DNA from: Salvia splendens
Taxonomy: Eukaryota; Streptophyta; Magnoliopsida; Lamiales; Lamiaceae
Assembly: GCF_004379255.2 (NCBI RefSeq)
Contig: NC_056035.1
Span: 39,002,773-39,066,772, forward strand
Direction of reading: 5' to 3'
Length of the DNA stretch: 64,000 nt
Positions 1 to 15,000 of the stretch are shown here, piece by piece. The position numbers and the translations under genes were made by a program. Positions within the stretch are counted from its first letter, which is position 1; each line of letters begins with the position of its first letter. The notes below the pieces were generated by a model that worked only from the letters and a program-made list of their open reading frames with translations, was not told the origin of the DNA and made no database searches.

Positions 1-1045
1 ATAAAAAAAAATTGATATTCATAGTTTAAAAGCGTGTATATCTACCCCATAATCCCATCCGAATTTGTCATTCATTGAAACATATGGAATGCGCAAATAA
101 ATAGAACAAAAAAAGTAGGGCTTCGCAAGTAAAATATTTCATTTATCTACGGAATAATAAATCATATTGACTCGGTATAAATTCTAATAAATATGAAAAA
201 AATGAATCACATTTTTATATGCAACTTTAATTTAAAAAAATATTATATTACGAAGAAAGAGTAATTAGTAAGAAAATGCTTCAAATTCAAGTCAATTGGC
301 CATAATTAAAAATAGCGTGAGCTTAGTCGTATTATTTTACATCTCTAATTTTATTATTTGTAGTCTACAAAAACCAGACCGGAAAATATAGTTTGGTTTA
401 CCCATTTTAGGGCCTAAATTCGTGTGCAGTGATTCATTGAGTCAAATACTCCACAACTGTTATGAGCAAAAGGCTTGTTTCCCACTCATTTTAAAACACC
501 GCTGAATGTGTTTATATAATACTGGAATAATACATCGTCTTCCCCTCTCTCTCTCTCTAAATCAGATTCATCGGTTGTAACGTAAGTAGGTTAATCTTCG
601 CCTATGTATTTCAAACAACATTGCCGCTGTTGTGCGGGAACTGTGTTCCATTTCTGTGATCTGCTGCTGTAAATGGCGCTGAAGTGAATTTTGATGGACA
701 TTTTTTGTTTTGATTTTGATTGTTATCGGTGATGTGTTTTTTCGTACACGGTGGTTGCAATTAATGTATGATTAGATTAGATCAGCTAGGTTAGTACGTT
801 GAAAATTGCGATATCTGTTAAATCAATCTCTGGCCACCTACCTACCTACATAAATTGAATCTTCCAATTCACTAAATAGCTTATGAGTTGGCAGTGTTTT
901 TTGTGTTTTTGCTCTTCCAGAATTGATCTGTAAATAGTGCTTTTTTTGGAAAACCAGCGGTCCAGCCTGATTTAATTTGTTTTTCTTCTCTAGAGGGCTA
1001 AATGATATAGAGAAGGGGATATAGAGTGAAGAAGAGAGAGTTATA
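1..1045 (+). promoter_or_regulatory. Promoter and 5' leader of the cycloartenol synthase gene, with a leader intron
   Basis: No coding sequence is visible. A TATA-like stretch (TTTATATAAT, 511-520) is followed by a CT-repeat leader (about 541-558). A GTAAGT donor at 582 and a TCTCTAG acceptor ending at 993 suggest a leader intron of about 412 bases. The start codon follows at 1046. Positions 1-500 are AT-rich and show nothing recognisable. Confidence 0.5.
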
Positions 1046-4000
1046 ATGTGGAAGCTGAAGTTTGCGGATGGATCAAGCCCATGGCTGCGCTCTTTAAATG
1101 GACATGTGGGCCGCCAAACCTGGGAGTTTGATCCTAGCCTTGGGTCCCCGGAGGAGTTGGCTGAGATTGAGAAGCTCCGAGAGCAATTCCGCTGTAATCG
1201 CTTTGAAAAGCGTCATTCTGCAGATCTTCTCATGAGACTTCAAGTTCAGTGAGATATATATTTAGCTTCATTCATTTAATTTTATACTACTGCTTTGTGC
1301 CACTTTGATAACCTGATAGCCCTAGCTTTTTTTCCCCAACATGCCTGAAATTTTGACAAATGAGTCTAGTTACTTTATGTCACGTATTGATTGTGAAATT
1401 TTGGTTTTTTTTTAACTTTATATTGTCAAAGATTCTAAACCTATTAGAAGCAGTGGATTGTTTTCCAATGTTATTTTTTTCAACAATCAATGATTCTTAA
1501 TGTCACTGTTGTTATCAGCAGTAAGATTTCACTGCTGGTATGTAAAACTGTCAGTTATGAATGATGGTTGACTTATGAATGTAAATTTATTATTGACTTC
1601 TTCAAGATAGTACTGACTATGGGACTAACTTTTTTACTTTTAATTTATTTTAAATGCTAGTTTTCGAAGGAGAATCATGTTACCAATAATCTGCCCCAAG
1701 TCAAAGTGAAGGATGTGGAAGATATTACTGAAGAAAAAGTAGATAATACATTGAGGAGGGCCATCAGTTTCCATTCAACTCTGCAGGCTCATGATGGGCA
1801 TTGGCCTGGAGACTATGGAGGTCCAATGTTTTTATTGCCTGGCCTGGTAAACATAGAGTTTTGTCCTTTATGCTTTCCTGTGCTTTATTTGGAGCAAATT
1901 GTCTTGTTTTTGTTATGCAAGTTGATCGTCCAGTTTAATGACTTACTCATAGTTAACTAACTTGTAGATTATTTATAACTTAGTCATTATATGCTTCTCT
2001 CATTGACGTATGTGGACCTTAATTGAATCTAAATAAATAAGAAGGGTTTTCCATTTTTGGAGTAGGTGATCCGCTCCGGTTTTTTCCATGTGCTCATATC
2101 AATGAGCTCCATGAGTTGGATTCTTATTAATCAGTTTAAATCTTTCTAGTGCATGTGGTGCTATGTATTACATGCTAAATATTTTTTTTCTTGAAAAATC
2201 GAATTTGTGATTTGAACATCAATTTTCATCTTGAAGAAAAGTAATTTCGACGCTTTGCTAAAGTATCTTAAACCCCTGAGGTCCTCATGTTTTGATAACC
2301 CCCTCCCTCTTTTGGAGCAGGTAATTACATTGTCAATCACCGGGGCGTTAAATGCAATATTGTCAAAAGAGCATAAACGTGAGATTTGTCGCTATCTCTA
2401 CAATCACCAGGTGAAGACTATATTAAGCACAAACTTTTCCATGATTTGCTTCTAGGGTGTCAAATCTATTTATTGGTCCTTCACGGAAAACTATGTGTTT
2501 TATGCTAATATGCAATTATGCATTGTAACAGAACAGAGATGGTGGATGGGGTCTGCACATTGAGGGGCCAAGCACTATGTTTGGTTCTGTTTTAACCTAT
2601 GTCACTTTGAGGTTGCTTGGAGAAGGAGCAAATGAAGGAGATGGATCAATGGTGAAAGGCCGAGATTGGATTTTGAATCATGGTGGGGCCACTGCAATTA
2701 CATCTTGGGGAAAGATGTGGCTCTCGGTTCAGACTCATACCTTACATTGTTGTTCATGTAATTTGGGTATAGTGGCATCATAGCTAGTGTATGCTAACTC
2801 TTGATTGTTTGTTCATGCTCCTTTGTGGATTAGGTACTTGGGGTCTTTGAATGGTCTGGAAACAATCCTTTGCCTCCTGAGATATGGATTCTTCCCTACA
2901 TCCTTCCATTCCATCCAGGTAAAACATACTATCATGATGATGAAACCATTGCCATTCTTTTTCTTTACATTTTCTAATAGTTTATGTTAAATATACTTCA
3001 ATGGTCATGAATACCTGCTTCTGCATCGTGTCTTTACCTCCATCACAGTGATTCTCTACTAATCTTAGTTTTGGAAGCTAATTTTATCCCACATTTGCAA
3101 CATAAACCAAGAAGCCACCATAAGCTATCAAATCCTGGATATTATTGTGCATGTTTTTGAATATCTAGGTAAACTACAAGTAGTGACAGATTTAACAGCA
3201 ATCTTCTGAAGTAGATATGCTTATGATGTTTACATACCCACCAGTTGGAGTAGATAGATGTCACCTATTATGATGCAAGACTTTCTTCATTATGCATTAT
3301 TGGTAGACTTGTGATATTGGGGCTGATAGTGAGTCTGCGAATGTTACGAGCAGTTTCCCGTTTCATCCATCTATATGATAGAAGCTGTAAATATTATACC
3401 TCTCCATAAAGTTTTTGGTTAGACAGAAAGTCCTTAGTTATGATGTGTTCAACATATTATTTTTGTACAAGTTACACAATATTCTTCCATTTGTTTTGCA
3501 GGAAGGATGTGGTGCCATTGTCGAATGGTTTATCTCCCTATGTCCTATTTGTATGGGAAAAGATTTGTTGGCCCGATTACACCTACAGTTCTTTCTCTGA
3601 GGAAGGAGCTTTTTACTGTTCCATACCATGAAATAGACTGGGATAGAGCTCGCAATGAATGTGCGAAGGTCAGCAAAGTCCATGCTTTTATTCCTTCAAA
3701 TTGGTGTGGTAGTTTGTAACCACAATCAGTAGTAATGTTTTGGAAAAACGTATAGGTGGCATTGGCAAAGTAACATCCGATCTCCATTCTCACAGAGTTT
3801 ATTTCTTTCTTCAGTTCTTGTAATATGTAAGCATAACCTCATTGCCTGTCACTGCTGCAGGAAGATCTGTACTACCCACACCCTATTGTACAGGATGTAC
3901 TTTGGGCGACTCTTCACAAAGCTGTGGAACCTGTTTTATTGCGTTGGCCAGGGAAGAAATTGAGAGAAAAATCATTGCGGAGTGTTATGGAGCACATACA

Positions 4001-7000
4001 TTATGAGGATGAAAACACGCGCTATATATGCATAGGGCCTGTAAATAAGGTTGAAAATCTTTATATCATAGTAGTTCTTTTAGAAGCTAAAGTAGTGAAT
4101 TGTTCTAAGTAAGGTTGAAAATCGTTTGTATGAAGTACTATATGCTTATCTGATTGGGGTAGTTGAATTTTGTTATTTTCTGAAGGGTGTTCTGCTTGTA
4201 TAACATGTCAGACTGACATTTTGTGAATCTTCATTCCCCAGAATGAAGTCATCTATAAAAAATATTGACATGGTTGTTTTTATTTCATTGTTTTACCTAA
4301 TAACCATTCAGTAAAACACAGCAACTGCTAAAATATCTTGTCACCTTTCTCATGTCTTCTTTCAAATGAAATTTCAGGTGCTGAATATGCTTTGCTGCTG
4401 GGTGGAAGATCCAAATTCAGAAGCTTTCAAATTACATCTGCCAAGAATCCATGATTATCTATGGCTTGCTGAAGATGGCATGAAAATGCAGGTTGAGTTT
4501 CTAGGATATATATGTACTATTTTGGTTTTCTTCTCTGCTGTTTCTGCTAGCATATCTTTTGCAAACTTGAACATTTGATAGGCACAGGACCACATGACTT
4601 GCACAATTGAAAAACACTAGTCTGCTGTTCAAATATTCTAAAGTTGACAGATTTGTGATATGGAATATGCTCCTGTTTCATTGAGTCTCTAAGTCAATCA
4701 TGCATTATTTTTTTAATGATTGTTGCAGTGAGATTATCTTCTATTGAGCATTTGCTGGAATAATATCATACTTAAATTTCAGGGGTACAATGGAAGTCAG
4801 TTATGGGATACTGCCTTTACTGTCCAGGCAATTGTTTCAACAAAGCTGGTTGAAGAATTTGGCCCAACTTTAAGAAAAGCACATAGCTATATAAAGCACT
4901 CCCAGGTAAACAGTGAACTCTCTTTTATCCCATTTGTTTATGTTTCATCATCCATGGAAATAATCTCAGTCTTGACCCTACCTTTAAAGGTGTCAGACGA
5001 TTGCGAGGGTAATCTAGATTCATGGTATAGGCACATTTCAAAAGGTGCCTGGCCATTTTCAACTGCAGACCATGGTTGGCCTATTTCAGATTGCACTGCT
5101 GAGGGACTGAAAGTGAGATATTCAATATGAAGAGCTTTTTAATTCATCTAATTTCTTGTTTGGATTTTCGCAATATTAGTACAATTTCCTTGTAATTTGG
5201 GCCTGTTTAATGTTTATCCAGGCAGCTCTATTACTATCCAAGCTACCTGCAGAAACTGTCGGTGAACAAGTAGATGCACACAGGTTGTTTGATGCTGTGA
5301 ATGTTATTTTTTCACTTCAGGTACTTTTCTGTTGTTGACCGTCATTTAATAACTTAAATGGTATTGCATAAGCAGTAGACTATCTTTGTTGAATGGACAA
5401 AGAGAAGTTATTTTAAATATATTATGCTGAAATGCTGATGAGATTTGTTTAAAGAAACCGAATGGGAAAAAGTGATATTGCTTGAATATAAATTCAAGTA
5501 AATTTTAGACATTGTTCCAGTGCTGCTGATCAAGTTGAAGCTTCTTGTCTGCAAAGACATGCTCACACGTGACTTCATAATAAAAGATATCTAACTTTGT
5601 TATAAACTTATAAATAATGATACCTTTTCTATTTCCTTTTACTCATAAAGAGATACCAATCAGGACAATAGGAATTTTCAGTTACTGGACTTCCTTTGAG
5701 TTAGAGAACATGAAACCTGACCAAGTTTGCGAAAGTCAATTTCATAATCACCTGTAATGTTAGGAAGTTAGCACACTTATCTCAGGGTGCCTTCTTCTTG
5801 GTCACTTCAGTTTAAACATCGTATTCATCCTTTCCTGACTGCTTTTAAAGTTGTAATTTATGATCACTTCACGATGATGAGGCAAATGTTCCTGACATAT
5901 TTTGCAGAACGCGGATGGAGGATTTGCAACATATGAATTGACAAGATCCTATAGTTGGTTGGAGGTAGGTTATTCCATGTATAAAAGTTACCTAGTATTT
6001 CTAGCTATTATTTCTTGCACAATATTTTCTATACTTCTCCAACAAAAGTGAATGTGGTTTTGTTATAGAACTAAAATTAGCTGGAACTGAACCTGATGCA
6101 ACTGAATCTAAGGTTTTAATGAGTGTTGCTAAATGGTGATTCAGTCATTGGTAATCGAGCCTCAGGATTGTTCTTGGTTGCATGCTGTTTCTCTAGTAAT
6201 GCTCTTATGAAAGTAGAACTCAAAGGTCAAGCTAATTTAAGCAAGGCTGAAGACACAAAGATTGCTATCCTACTATCTTATGCATGTTATAATCATCCAT
6301 TTCTGACATTACATGCCATATTTTGGTTATTGTGGTCTAACAGCAATTTGTTGTTCTAATCTGTTGCGCTTTATAAATTCTTTCAAACTCGATGAATAAC
6401 CATTGATATGACTCTGGATTTTTTCTTTCACAGCTAATCAATCCTGCTGAGACTTTTGGTGACATTGTCATTGATTACCCGTAAGATACCTCTGCTTCTG
6501 CAATATCTGTAGACAACTTCTATGAATGTTACTTTTCTCTGCTGTCCAAGACATTAGAAAACCACTGAAAAATTCAATTGGTTTAGAAGTTATGAACACA
6601 TTATTACTCTGCAATATATAATTCTTTTGCATGATAGATTTCGGCTTCGTTAGCTCCCATCATCTGCTACTATGAATTCTCCCAAACAAGTTGATATGAC
6701 ACTACTTATCAGAAACCTTTTAATAAATTTGAATCCATTGACCTTGTAGCTATGTCGAATGCACCTCGGCAGCTATTCAAGCATTAACAGCATTTAAGGA
6801 ATTATACCCCGAACATCGAACTGAAGAAGTGGAGCGTTGTATCGAGAAAAGTGCTAAGTTCATTGAGAAGATTCAGGAGGCAGATGGGTCCTGGTCAGTT
6901 TCCCTTTTTTTGTTGTCTTCTCTCTTCCTCCATCCACTGGACCAGTTAGATTTCTAAACGTACACAGCTGATATAATTGCTCTGAGCTTGATTCTTTTAT

Positions 7001-7969
7001 CAGCTTTTTTATTCCTGATTATGTATTTACATTACTTTCTACTTGACGTAGTATTAAGTATTAACTATCAACTATGACCGCGAATGTTTTGCAGGTATGG
7101 TTCTTGGGCAGTATGCTACACTTATGGAACATGGTTTGGGATAAAGGGCCTGATAGCAGCTGGCAGAAACTTCAGTAATAGCTCTACCATACGCAAAGCT
7201 TGTGAATTTCTATTGTCTAAACAACTTCCTTGTGGTGGTTGGGGAGAAAGTTATCTTTCATGTCAAAACAAGGTTGAGAATTTATAAGTTCATCGCTTTG
7301 TTGTCCTCTCATACGGTGTGTTCGAATTTGTTAGTATTTCAAAATTTCTAATGGTTAGATGTCATGATCACTATTTTTTCAGGTGTATTCAAATCTAGAA
7401 GGCAACAAGTCTCATGTGGTGAATACTGGTTGGGCTCTGATTTCTCTCATTGATGCTGGACAGGTAACATTGTTTGGAGTACCTATATGATTTGTTTTGT
7501 CCTGCTGTTTCGATTTCTTTTCGGAAAGGCAAAAGTTAGTTTATACATGCAACCAGTACCCTATGAGAATAATGAACTAACTGGAACATCTGTAATTGTG
7601 AAATTATTATAGGTCTATTCAAACAGGCAACAATAGTTTTACATTGAGAACTAAGACTTCAACTTATGTGTGTCATGCAGGCTGAGAGGGACCCCTTGCC
7701 ATTGCACCGTGCAGCAAAAGTCCTCATAAATTCGCAATGTGAAAATGGAGATTTCCCACAGCAGGTAAGTTTGTTTTGTAGCTGTAATGAAATCCGGCAC
7801 ATATTCTGTCTAAGCTGAGAAACAAAAGAAATGTTAATCTTTTGCCTCCAACTTTCAGGAGATCATGGGTGTTTTCAACCGGAATTGTATGATCACGTAT
7901 GCTGCATACAGGAATATATTCCCCATCTGGGCATTAGGAGAGTATCGATCTCGTGTTCTGCTCAACTAA
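1046..7969 (+). CDS. CAS1: Cycloartenol synthase (oxidosqualene cyclase), 18 exons, complete
   Basis: It cyclises 2,3-oxidosqualene to cycloartenol, the entry step of plant sterol synthesis, on ER membranes. Exons: 1046-1243, 1661-1846, 2321-2410, 2532-2726, 2834-2918, 3502-3668, 3861-4049, 4378-4491, 4783-4905, 4990-5112, 5222-5320, 5908-5964, 6434-6480, 6750-6893, 7095-7272, 7383-7463, 7681-7764, 7859-7969. All junctions are GT-AG and in phase, giving 756 residues, close to the roughly 760 usual for the family. The catalytic acid lies in DCTAE (Asp483). The residues that separate cycloartenol from lanosterol and amyrin cyclases are all present: Tyr410 ([10 protein letters not shown]), His477 and Ile481 (DHGWPISDC). 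MWCHCR is also of the CAS type. QW-type repeats such as DGSWYGSW are visible. The gene looks intact. An amyrin or lupeol synthase is unlikely because those carry other residues next to DCTAE. Confidence 0.95.
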
Positions 7970-10900
7970 TAAATTTGCTGCAATCGAATCCCAACAGGTT
8001 TTCCAGCTTTAATTTGCTTTGTACCACATCTGACTTGGATCAATAATCCTGTGCCATCATCTTTGGTCTTAGTTGATGTTGTTACTAAGGTTTCGGTTGA
8101 AGTAGCCGGGTTAAATTGGTTTATGCTTTTCATAGTCAAGCTTCATCTATGCTTAAGTGTCCCATGTTGATGATTCGATTCATGGTTATGTTTTGTGTTG
8201 ATGTTGTTGTCGTATCGTAGGAAGCAAATGAGATTTAAGTGATACCCTTTGGATTCTGGAAAGGAAAGATGAAAATTTTAGGGCAGCATGTAAGTCCAAA
8301 TATAATTTTAAGAAATGTGCAAAATTTAAGAAATGTAAAGGAAAGTTTGTGGAAAAAAGTTAATAAAATGTGTCATATTATTATGACATCAGTTGCACAT
8401 ATGGTTGGCTGATGTGTGACATGATATCAAACACTTGCTATCCAATAAGCTAAAGTGAAATTCTTTCTATTTTAGATTAATCAAGCAATGTTGAGAAACT
8501 TGCACTACTAAAAAAGGAACTTATAAATAGCTAATACGTGTTTGTATTCACAAACTACATTTGGAAAATCGTGCATATTCGTCAGTTGGTTTTTATTAAA
8601 CTTATTTATTATGTATAGATCACTATTAAGGGGGCCTCTTTAATCTTGAAAATGACCTAATTAGTTTGATAATTACGTCAGCTTAAATATTCGTAAATGA
8701 ACATTAAGAGAACTAGATTTAATTTATACTCCTAATATTTTTTTGAATTATAATTTATATAATAAGTGTTCATTCGTTTTAGTTTTAGCTAATATGACTT
8801 GCTTTCCTTTTTAATTAATGTTCCAAATATTGTTTATTTATATTTTTGGAAACAATAAAGTAATTTATTTCTCCAATTAATACACTCAACTACTTTTTCT
8901 CTCTTCAATTATAGTAATATTCAACTTTCTCTCTCTATTTTACTTCAAACATTTTCTCTCTCTTTAATTAAACATATCAACAATTCATAAAATCATGTGC
9001 TGACTAAGAAGTACTATGTCATTTTAGTCGGAATGAATGGTGATTGATATTAACTGCACTTTACTGAACACCTTAACCAAAATTATCAACATAAGTAAAT
9101 TCAATAAAACTAGTTTTCTGATTATATATTATGCTGTGACATAAAATATCAGCATTTTAGTTGAGCATAATAAGAGTTACTATAAGATAAATTGCTTAAA
9201 TTATCTTTGGTTTTGTTTTGAAGAAAACGGTAGATTTAATCATTAGGAAGATACTAGTTGCATTGGGCACTGGCGGGCCGGTCCACAATTTTATTAAATT
9301 AATTTTAAATTTAAATTCAAATCCTAATATCTAAAATTATTATAATCAGTTCAATTTCAAGATCAATACTTTGCTTCATCATGTTGGATCTTTAATTCTA
9401 TGCTAGTTTAATCATTAATATTTGTTATTCCTCTTCATTCTATTATAATAAAAAATTAATAGTAATTTTTTGGAACTTGATTAAATTTCTATAATTATTT
9501 TCCTTCATGTAATCACAGGATTTGAGATGTTAATGACCTCACCCTTAACTGTAATCTACTATTTAATTTTTAGAGAAATCCAGAAATATTGTTGTTACGC
9601 TTTCTTTTCGTACTCATATTTTGGGACGTGTGTTCAAAAATATACTATACTTTATTTTCGCATATCAATGCAAATTATATTATATTACTAATTTACTATT
9701 GTTCACTTGTTTGTGCTCTTTTTTCAATGATTACAAAAATGTATATTACATTTCAAGAATGCAATAATCTCATTTTCCAACATTTTAAAGCACACAGTTA
9801 AGAGTCAAAATCACATTTCTGAAAAAGACAAAGCATGAAAACCGTGGACTCCCAAACAAACTCGTGAAATATCAATTTTTGACTATGACATTCGACTCAT
9901 TAAATTAAATTAATTAGATAGTAATTATTTGTAGTTGTAGGCATAGTAAAAATCCCGACACCGGTTTCTTAAAAACATGTCACCTGAAATTGGTAGGAAC
10001 ATTTACTATATATTCAAAGTGAGTTACAATAGTTTTAATATTATCAAATTCAAACTATTAAGATAATTTTATCTGGAGGAGTTATCATTTTTAATAGGAA
10101 TATTGGTCTCTAAAAACAATAAATTTTGGCTTAATTATGATATTTCTCATAAATTTAAATTTTGGTCTAAAATATTACTATATATTTTATATTTCGTGTG
10201 TTATTTTTTCTGCGACAGATTAAGGCAAAAATCTCAAAATAATCATGTATGGAAACAAGTGTACCTATGGAAAATACTAAAATTAGACTAAAGTTTGTAT
10301 TTTAGGGATCAATATCCTTTTTTCGTATGTTCACAACTTTTTTTTAATAGCACGTTTCATTTGTCGCATTCCAAACCGTCAATTAAAATCACAAAAGACC
10401 GCTTAATTTATGTATCTGGATCGACATGATCGTTAGGTTAGCTTTTCGTTTTGGTATTTATGGTCGTTGGTGCTTGGTAGACTCACATAAACACCATTGA
10501 GCCTTAAGTATTCCTGTATATTTTTACCTATGTCTCATTTGAAATGAGTTGTAACCCTTATTAGTACTATACCTCATGCTAACTGAGATATTTCATTTTG
10601 GCAAAAATAGATTTTTTATTGTTTTTTTTTTCTTTCTATTTTGTCTTTTATTTCTTATAATGTATTCTCCATCTTACTTTATTCTAATTTATTCTCCCTC
10701 ATTTTAGTCTTTATTTTATTACTACTGTATAATTTAATTCACTAAATATAAATTAACTAATTTTTATCCAAAACAAAAATATATTCCGACCAAGAGATAT
10801 TTTTCTTTGTAGAAGTTCGTAATACTCCCTCCGTCCTAATTTACAAAGGTGTCATACTTTAGGAATCCCGGTTAGAACATTATATAAATAGTAACAAACC

Positions 10901-12019
10901 TCACATTCCACTTCTACTTTTTTTTACTTATATTTTATTACTATAAAACTAGTACTACTATAAAAGTAGACTCACGTTCCACTATTTTCTTTTCACCAAC
11001 TTTCCTTTTAATTTCTTAAAACTCGTATCGAATTTAAATGAGACCCCTAAAGTGGACGGAGAGAGTATTACTACTTAAATCACTCAAAAATAGGAGTATT
11101 TTTTCACATAAAATTTCGAAAACATTATCAATTTTATTTTTTGTGAACGGTTACAAATAAAGAGAAGCATGCTGCCCCCACGAAGTTGGCCCTCTCCTCA
11201 ATTTCAAAACCAGAAACTCAAAACTCAAGCGCCAAAACTCCAAACAAGGCTCTCTCTCTCTCTCTCTGTCACACACACACTGGCCCCCTTCTCATGCGTA
11301 CGGACGGGTAGGATATTCTCGAATTGCGTTATTTTTTTTTCTCTTTTGCATCCTTCACGAGATTCATTTATACTATTTCGAATTTGCTTTTGTTTTATCT
11401 GTTTTGAATTTGAAATTTAAAGTAGCTTCATTGGCAGAACGCCAGCATTATTCTGGTTTAATATTTGAGCATATAAGTTAACTACTCTGCTTTAGCTACT
11501 TCAATCTCGATGCAATGCTTTTTGTCGATGCTGTATCGTTTCACATTATTACTCTCTGCTGAAGGAGGAAAATGGGGGTGGAATTAGCTGGCGTCTTATG
11601 TATGTTTTTTTTTGTGAAAATTTATCGATTATGATTGTGAAATTTATTTCGTTATAGTCGTCTGTGTGTGTATGTTAGCTGTTGCTGATTATGTATTCAA
11701 ATATATTGCCGATCTGTTTTTAAGATTTGGAAAGTGTTGGTGCTGATTTTTTTTTTGTTTTTTTGTTTCTCTCATTCCTGTGTGGGGAATCTATATCAAT
11801 AGCTTTTGGAAGATACTGGATGAATTATTGAATTTTCTCGGAAGCATTTCAAATATTGATTTTCTTCTGTCTCGATATAGGTCTAATGCGTTAATTTCAT
11901 TTTGATGTTTTAATGAAATCCATTTCAAATTTGAAGGGGAAATAGTGGAAGGTCGGTTCCTAAGAGTTCATGGTGGAGTGAATCCGAACTGGTGAACAGT
12001 TAGTGTAGATTCAGTGAAA
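7970..12019. other. Intergenic region between the cyclase and the TORTIFOLIA-like gene
   Basis: The first few hundred bases should hold the 3' UTR of the cyclase. From about 8.4 to 11.1 kb the sequence is AT-rich with only short chance open frames. One MITE lies at 10,823-11,067. A CT/CA microsatellite at about 11,248-11,280 and a T-rich stretch up to 12,019 probably form the leader, perhaps with an intron, of the next gene. I see nothing else in it. Confidence 0.5.
10823..11067. mobile_element. Stowaway-like MITE (about 245 bp)
   Basis: It starts TACTCCCTCCGTCCTAATTT and ends with the inverted AGTGGACGGAGAGAGTA, with TA at both ends as the target duplication. The termini are typical of plant Stowaway/Tc1-mariner MITEs. 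It has no coding capacity. Confidence 0.75.
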
Positions 12020-15000
12020 ATGAAGACACATGTGAGCATGGTGAAATCGAAAGCAACTTCAAGGGTGAGTAATCAGCAAGCTGTTTTTCAGCTGAAACAG
12101 CGTGTGGCTCTTTCAGTCAACAAGCTTGCAGATAGGGATACTCACCAGCTTGGGGTGGAGGAGCTTGAGAAAGTTATTGAATGCTTGACGCCAGACGGGG
12201 TTGCTCCCTTTCTGTCTTGCATATTAGACACAGATTCTGAGCAGAAGAGTGCTGTCCGCAAAGAATGTATTCGGTTGATGGGAACTTTGGCAACTTTCCA
12301 TGATGGACTGATCGGATCTCACCTTGGAAAGATTGTAGCTAGCATTGTGAAGCGGCTAAAGGATTCTGATACTGTTGTAAGAGATGCTTGTGTAGAAACA
12401 GTTGGTGTCTTGGCTTCAAAACTGAGTGGCGGTAGAATGGAGGGTGACGGCATTTTCATCACACTTGTGAGGCCACTTTTTGAAGCCCTGGGAGAGCAAA
12501 ACAAGCAAATGCAAACTGGCTGCGCATTGTGTTTGTCCCAGGTCATTGATAATATTCACGACCCTCCTCCGTTAGTGTTGCAGAAGATGTTGGGAAAGAC
12601 TATTAAGTTTCTGAAGAATCCTCATTTCATGGCGAAGCCAGCTGTCATTGAGTTGAATAGGAGTATTATTCTGGTTAGTCTCTGCCTAATGCATCTACCT
12701 TTTAGAAATTGACTGTGTTATAGGTTGCATAAGCATTCATTTAGAATAATGATGCGATGGTTGTAAATTGCCAAATCTAATCTTTCATCTCAGCCAATGA
12801 TGTTGAAAATTTTGTCTGGGGTCACTTTTTTCCTCAGCTTGTGCTTACTTTATGTCTAACATGAGAGTGTAATAATTTAGTAGTAGTAGCTTGTAGCTTA
12901 GAGTGGGACACCTGATTTTGTTTTATGAAACTCAATGTAGACAGCATTATAAATCCCTTCTTGTTTAATATTTTAGGCTGGTGGTGCTCCGTCACATAGT
13001 TCATTGACAGCTGCGCTAACAAGCATTCAGGAGTTGCTAAAGAACAGTGACTGGACAACACGTAAAGCTGCTTGTGCAGCACTGGGAGATATTGCTTCTT
13101 GCGGTGCAGCATGCCTAAGTTCATATCGGTTGTCTTGTATCCGCTCTCTTGAAGCATGTCGGTTTGACAAGGTCATCTGTTTATCAAACAACCCATTATG
13201 CTGCAAGTATTGTTACATAAATGCTTAATTTGGTCCGTATTTCAACCTAAATAGGTGAAACCAGTCAGGGACATAGCTTTGCAAGCCTTGCAACTCTGGA
13301 AAAATCTTCCTGGTCCCAATACAGCTGAAGCTTCTGAAGGTGGATCTTCTGTCAAAGGTATTCTTTTTGATGCCCTGTCTTTGACGTGGTACAAATTGCC
13401 CGAAGCACAGAGCTAATATGCCAACCAAAAAAAATTCATTGTTTATGTACTGTGTTAACTACCCTTGGTGTTATTTTTCCTTGGTTGGTGATACGTATTT
13501 TGAAATGATCCATTGTGTGATTTCAACATCTGGAAGTTTTCTTTCTTTATGTTCTCATCTCGGGGATCACAAGCATTTGTGCTTTATGTAATGTTTTCCA
13601 CTTCCTGCAGAAACATCCTATAGAGATGACTATACTGATGTGAGTAGTGCCTGTGACACAAGACTGAAGGATAGTACGTTGACGAAATTTGGTAATGGAA
13701 TGACTAAGAAAATTGTTCCCCTCTCTTCTAGAAAAGCTGAAAGAACTTGTATCGAGAAACCTCTGAACTCCGGAAGAACTGATTGGAAAATAGATGTTGC
13801 AGTTCCAAAGAATTGTAGTTCAGCAGCAGAGAATCCAAATGAAGAATCTGAGTGTAGTTCTGTTACCAAGAGATGTGAAAGAATAAATTCGGATGCCAGA
13901 AGTATTAGTAGCACCAGATATGAATATGTAGACGTGGATGACAAGCAGGAACATTCATTTGTTTCTGATCTTTTCACTGAAAGCATCAAAACAAAGGTTG
14001 TGACAACACATTGTGATGCTTTTGACGATGCCAGTTTGGTGAAGTCAACTGGGACTAGCCGAAGGTTTCCTGCAGATGAAGTTAGCATTGGAGAACAAAG
14101 ATACTCAGCTAAATTGCATGACCGCAGGAGCTTAGATTCGACTATTACAGAAGCAACTTCACAAACTATGCATGGGTGTTGCTCACAAACAGAAAAGGAG
14201 ATTGCATTAATCAGAAAACACCTTTTGGAGATTGAAAATAAGCAGTCTAATTTGATCGATATGCTCAAGGTAACTCACTTTTTTGGGTTTTGCTATTGCT
14301 TTCTTGACCACTCTGATTCATGTGACTGTTCATATAAGTCATTCAGGTGCATGCAAAACTACAATCACAAGAGTTGCCCAGTATCATGTGGCCTTTGGTT
14401 TCATGCACGTGATAATGTCAATGAAAAAGTACAAACGTTTACATTGACAAGGGTTAAGTAGTGAACTATATAATTTTACACTCATAAGGACAGAATGCTC
14501 GCATTAAGTGAAATACGAGTGTTATGGTAAATTATTGTCACAGAGAATCATATCATATGGGTTTAGGATATAGAAGTGCATGTAAATGCTCTTTCGTATT
14601 TTAGTATTTGCTAGTCTTTGAGAAATTTGGAATTTTACAAGTGATTGCTAAAACTTCCGTTTCTGTCTGCAGACATTTACAAGCTCTGTTATGGACAGCG
14701 TGTCAACTGTCCAGTTAAAGGTCTCAAATCTTGAACTGGTGGTCGATAAAATGGCGCAGGAACTTGTTCATGGAGGAAGATATTCAGATGTATTGGCGGC
14801 CAAACTTCTGAAGAGAAGTCCCAGCATTGCTTCCCCTAGACTTTCTACATGCACCCCACGGACGTCGGTAGATAGCAACAGGCATTCCACACTGATGCCA
14901 ACTAGACATGCTGGAGTTTTGGAGGACACATTTGGCAGAAGCAGAACAAACAATGCTGGGAGACCGAACTCTGACATGTGGGCTGATGCCAATCTCAAGC

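Noticed and set aside
1046..7969. Beta-amyrin or lupeol synthase as the identity of the cyclase
   Set aside because: Tyr410, His477, Ile481 and MWCHCR fit cycloartenol synthase, whereas amyrin and lupeol synthases carry other residues before DCTAE.
8502..8516. CACTACTAAAAAAGG, resembling a CACTA transposon end
   Set aside because: No matching inverted end and no 3-bp target duplication was found nearby, and the surrounding sequence has no transposase. A single short match is not enough.
13630..14268. 212-codon minus-strand frame opposite the fourth TORTIFOLIA-like exon
   Set aside because: It mirrors a well-supported coding exon, has no recognisable domain, and follows from codon composition of the plus strand.
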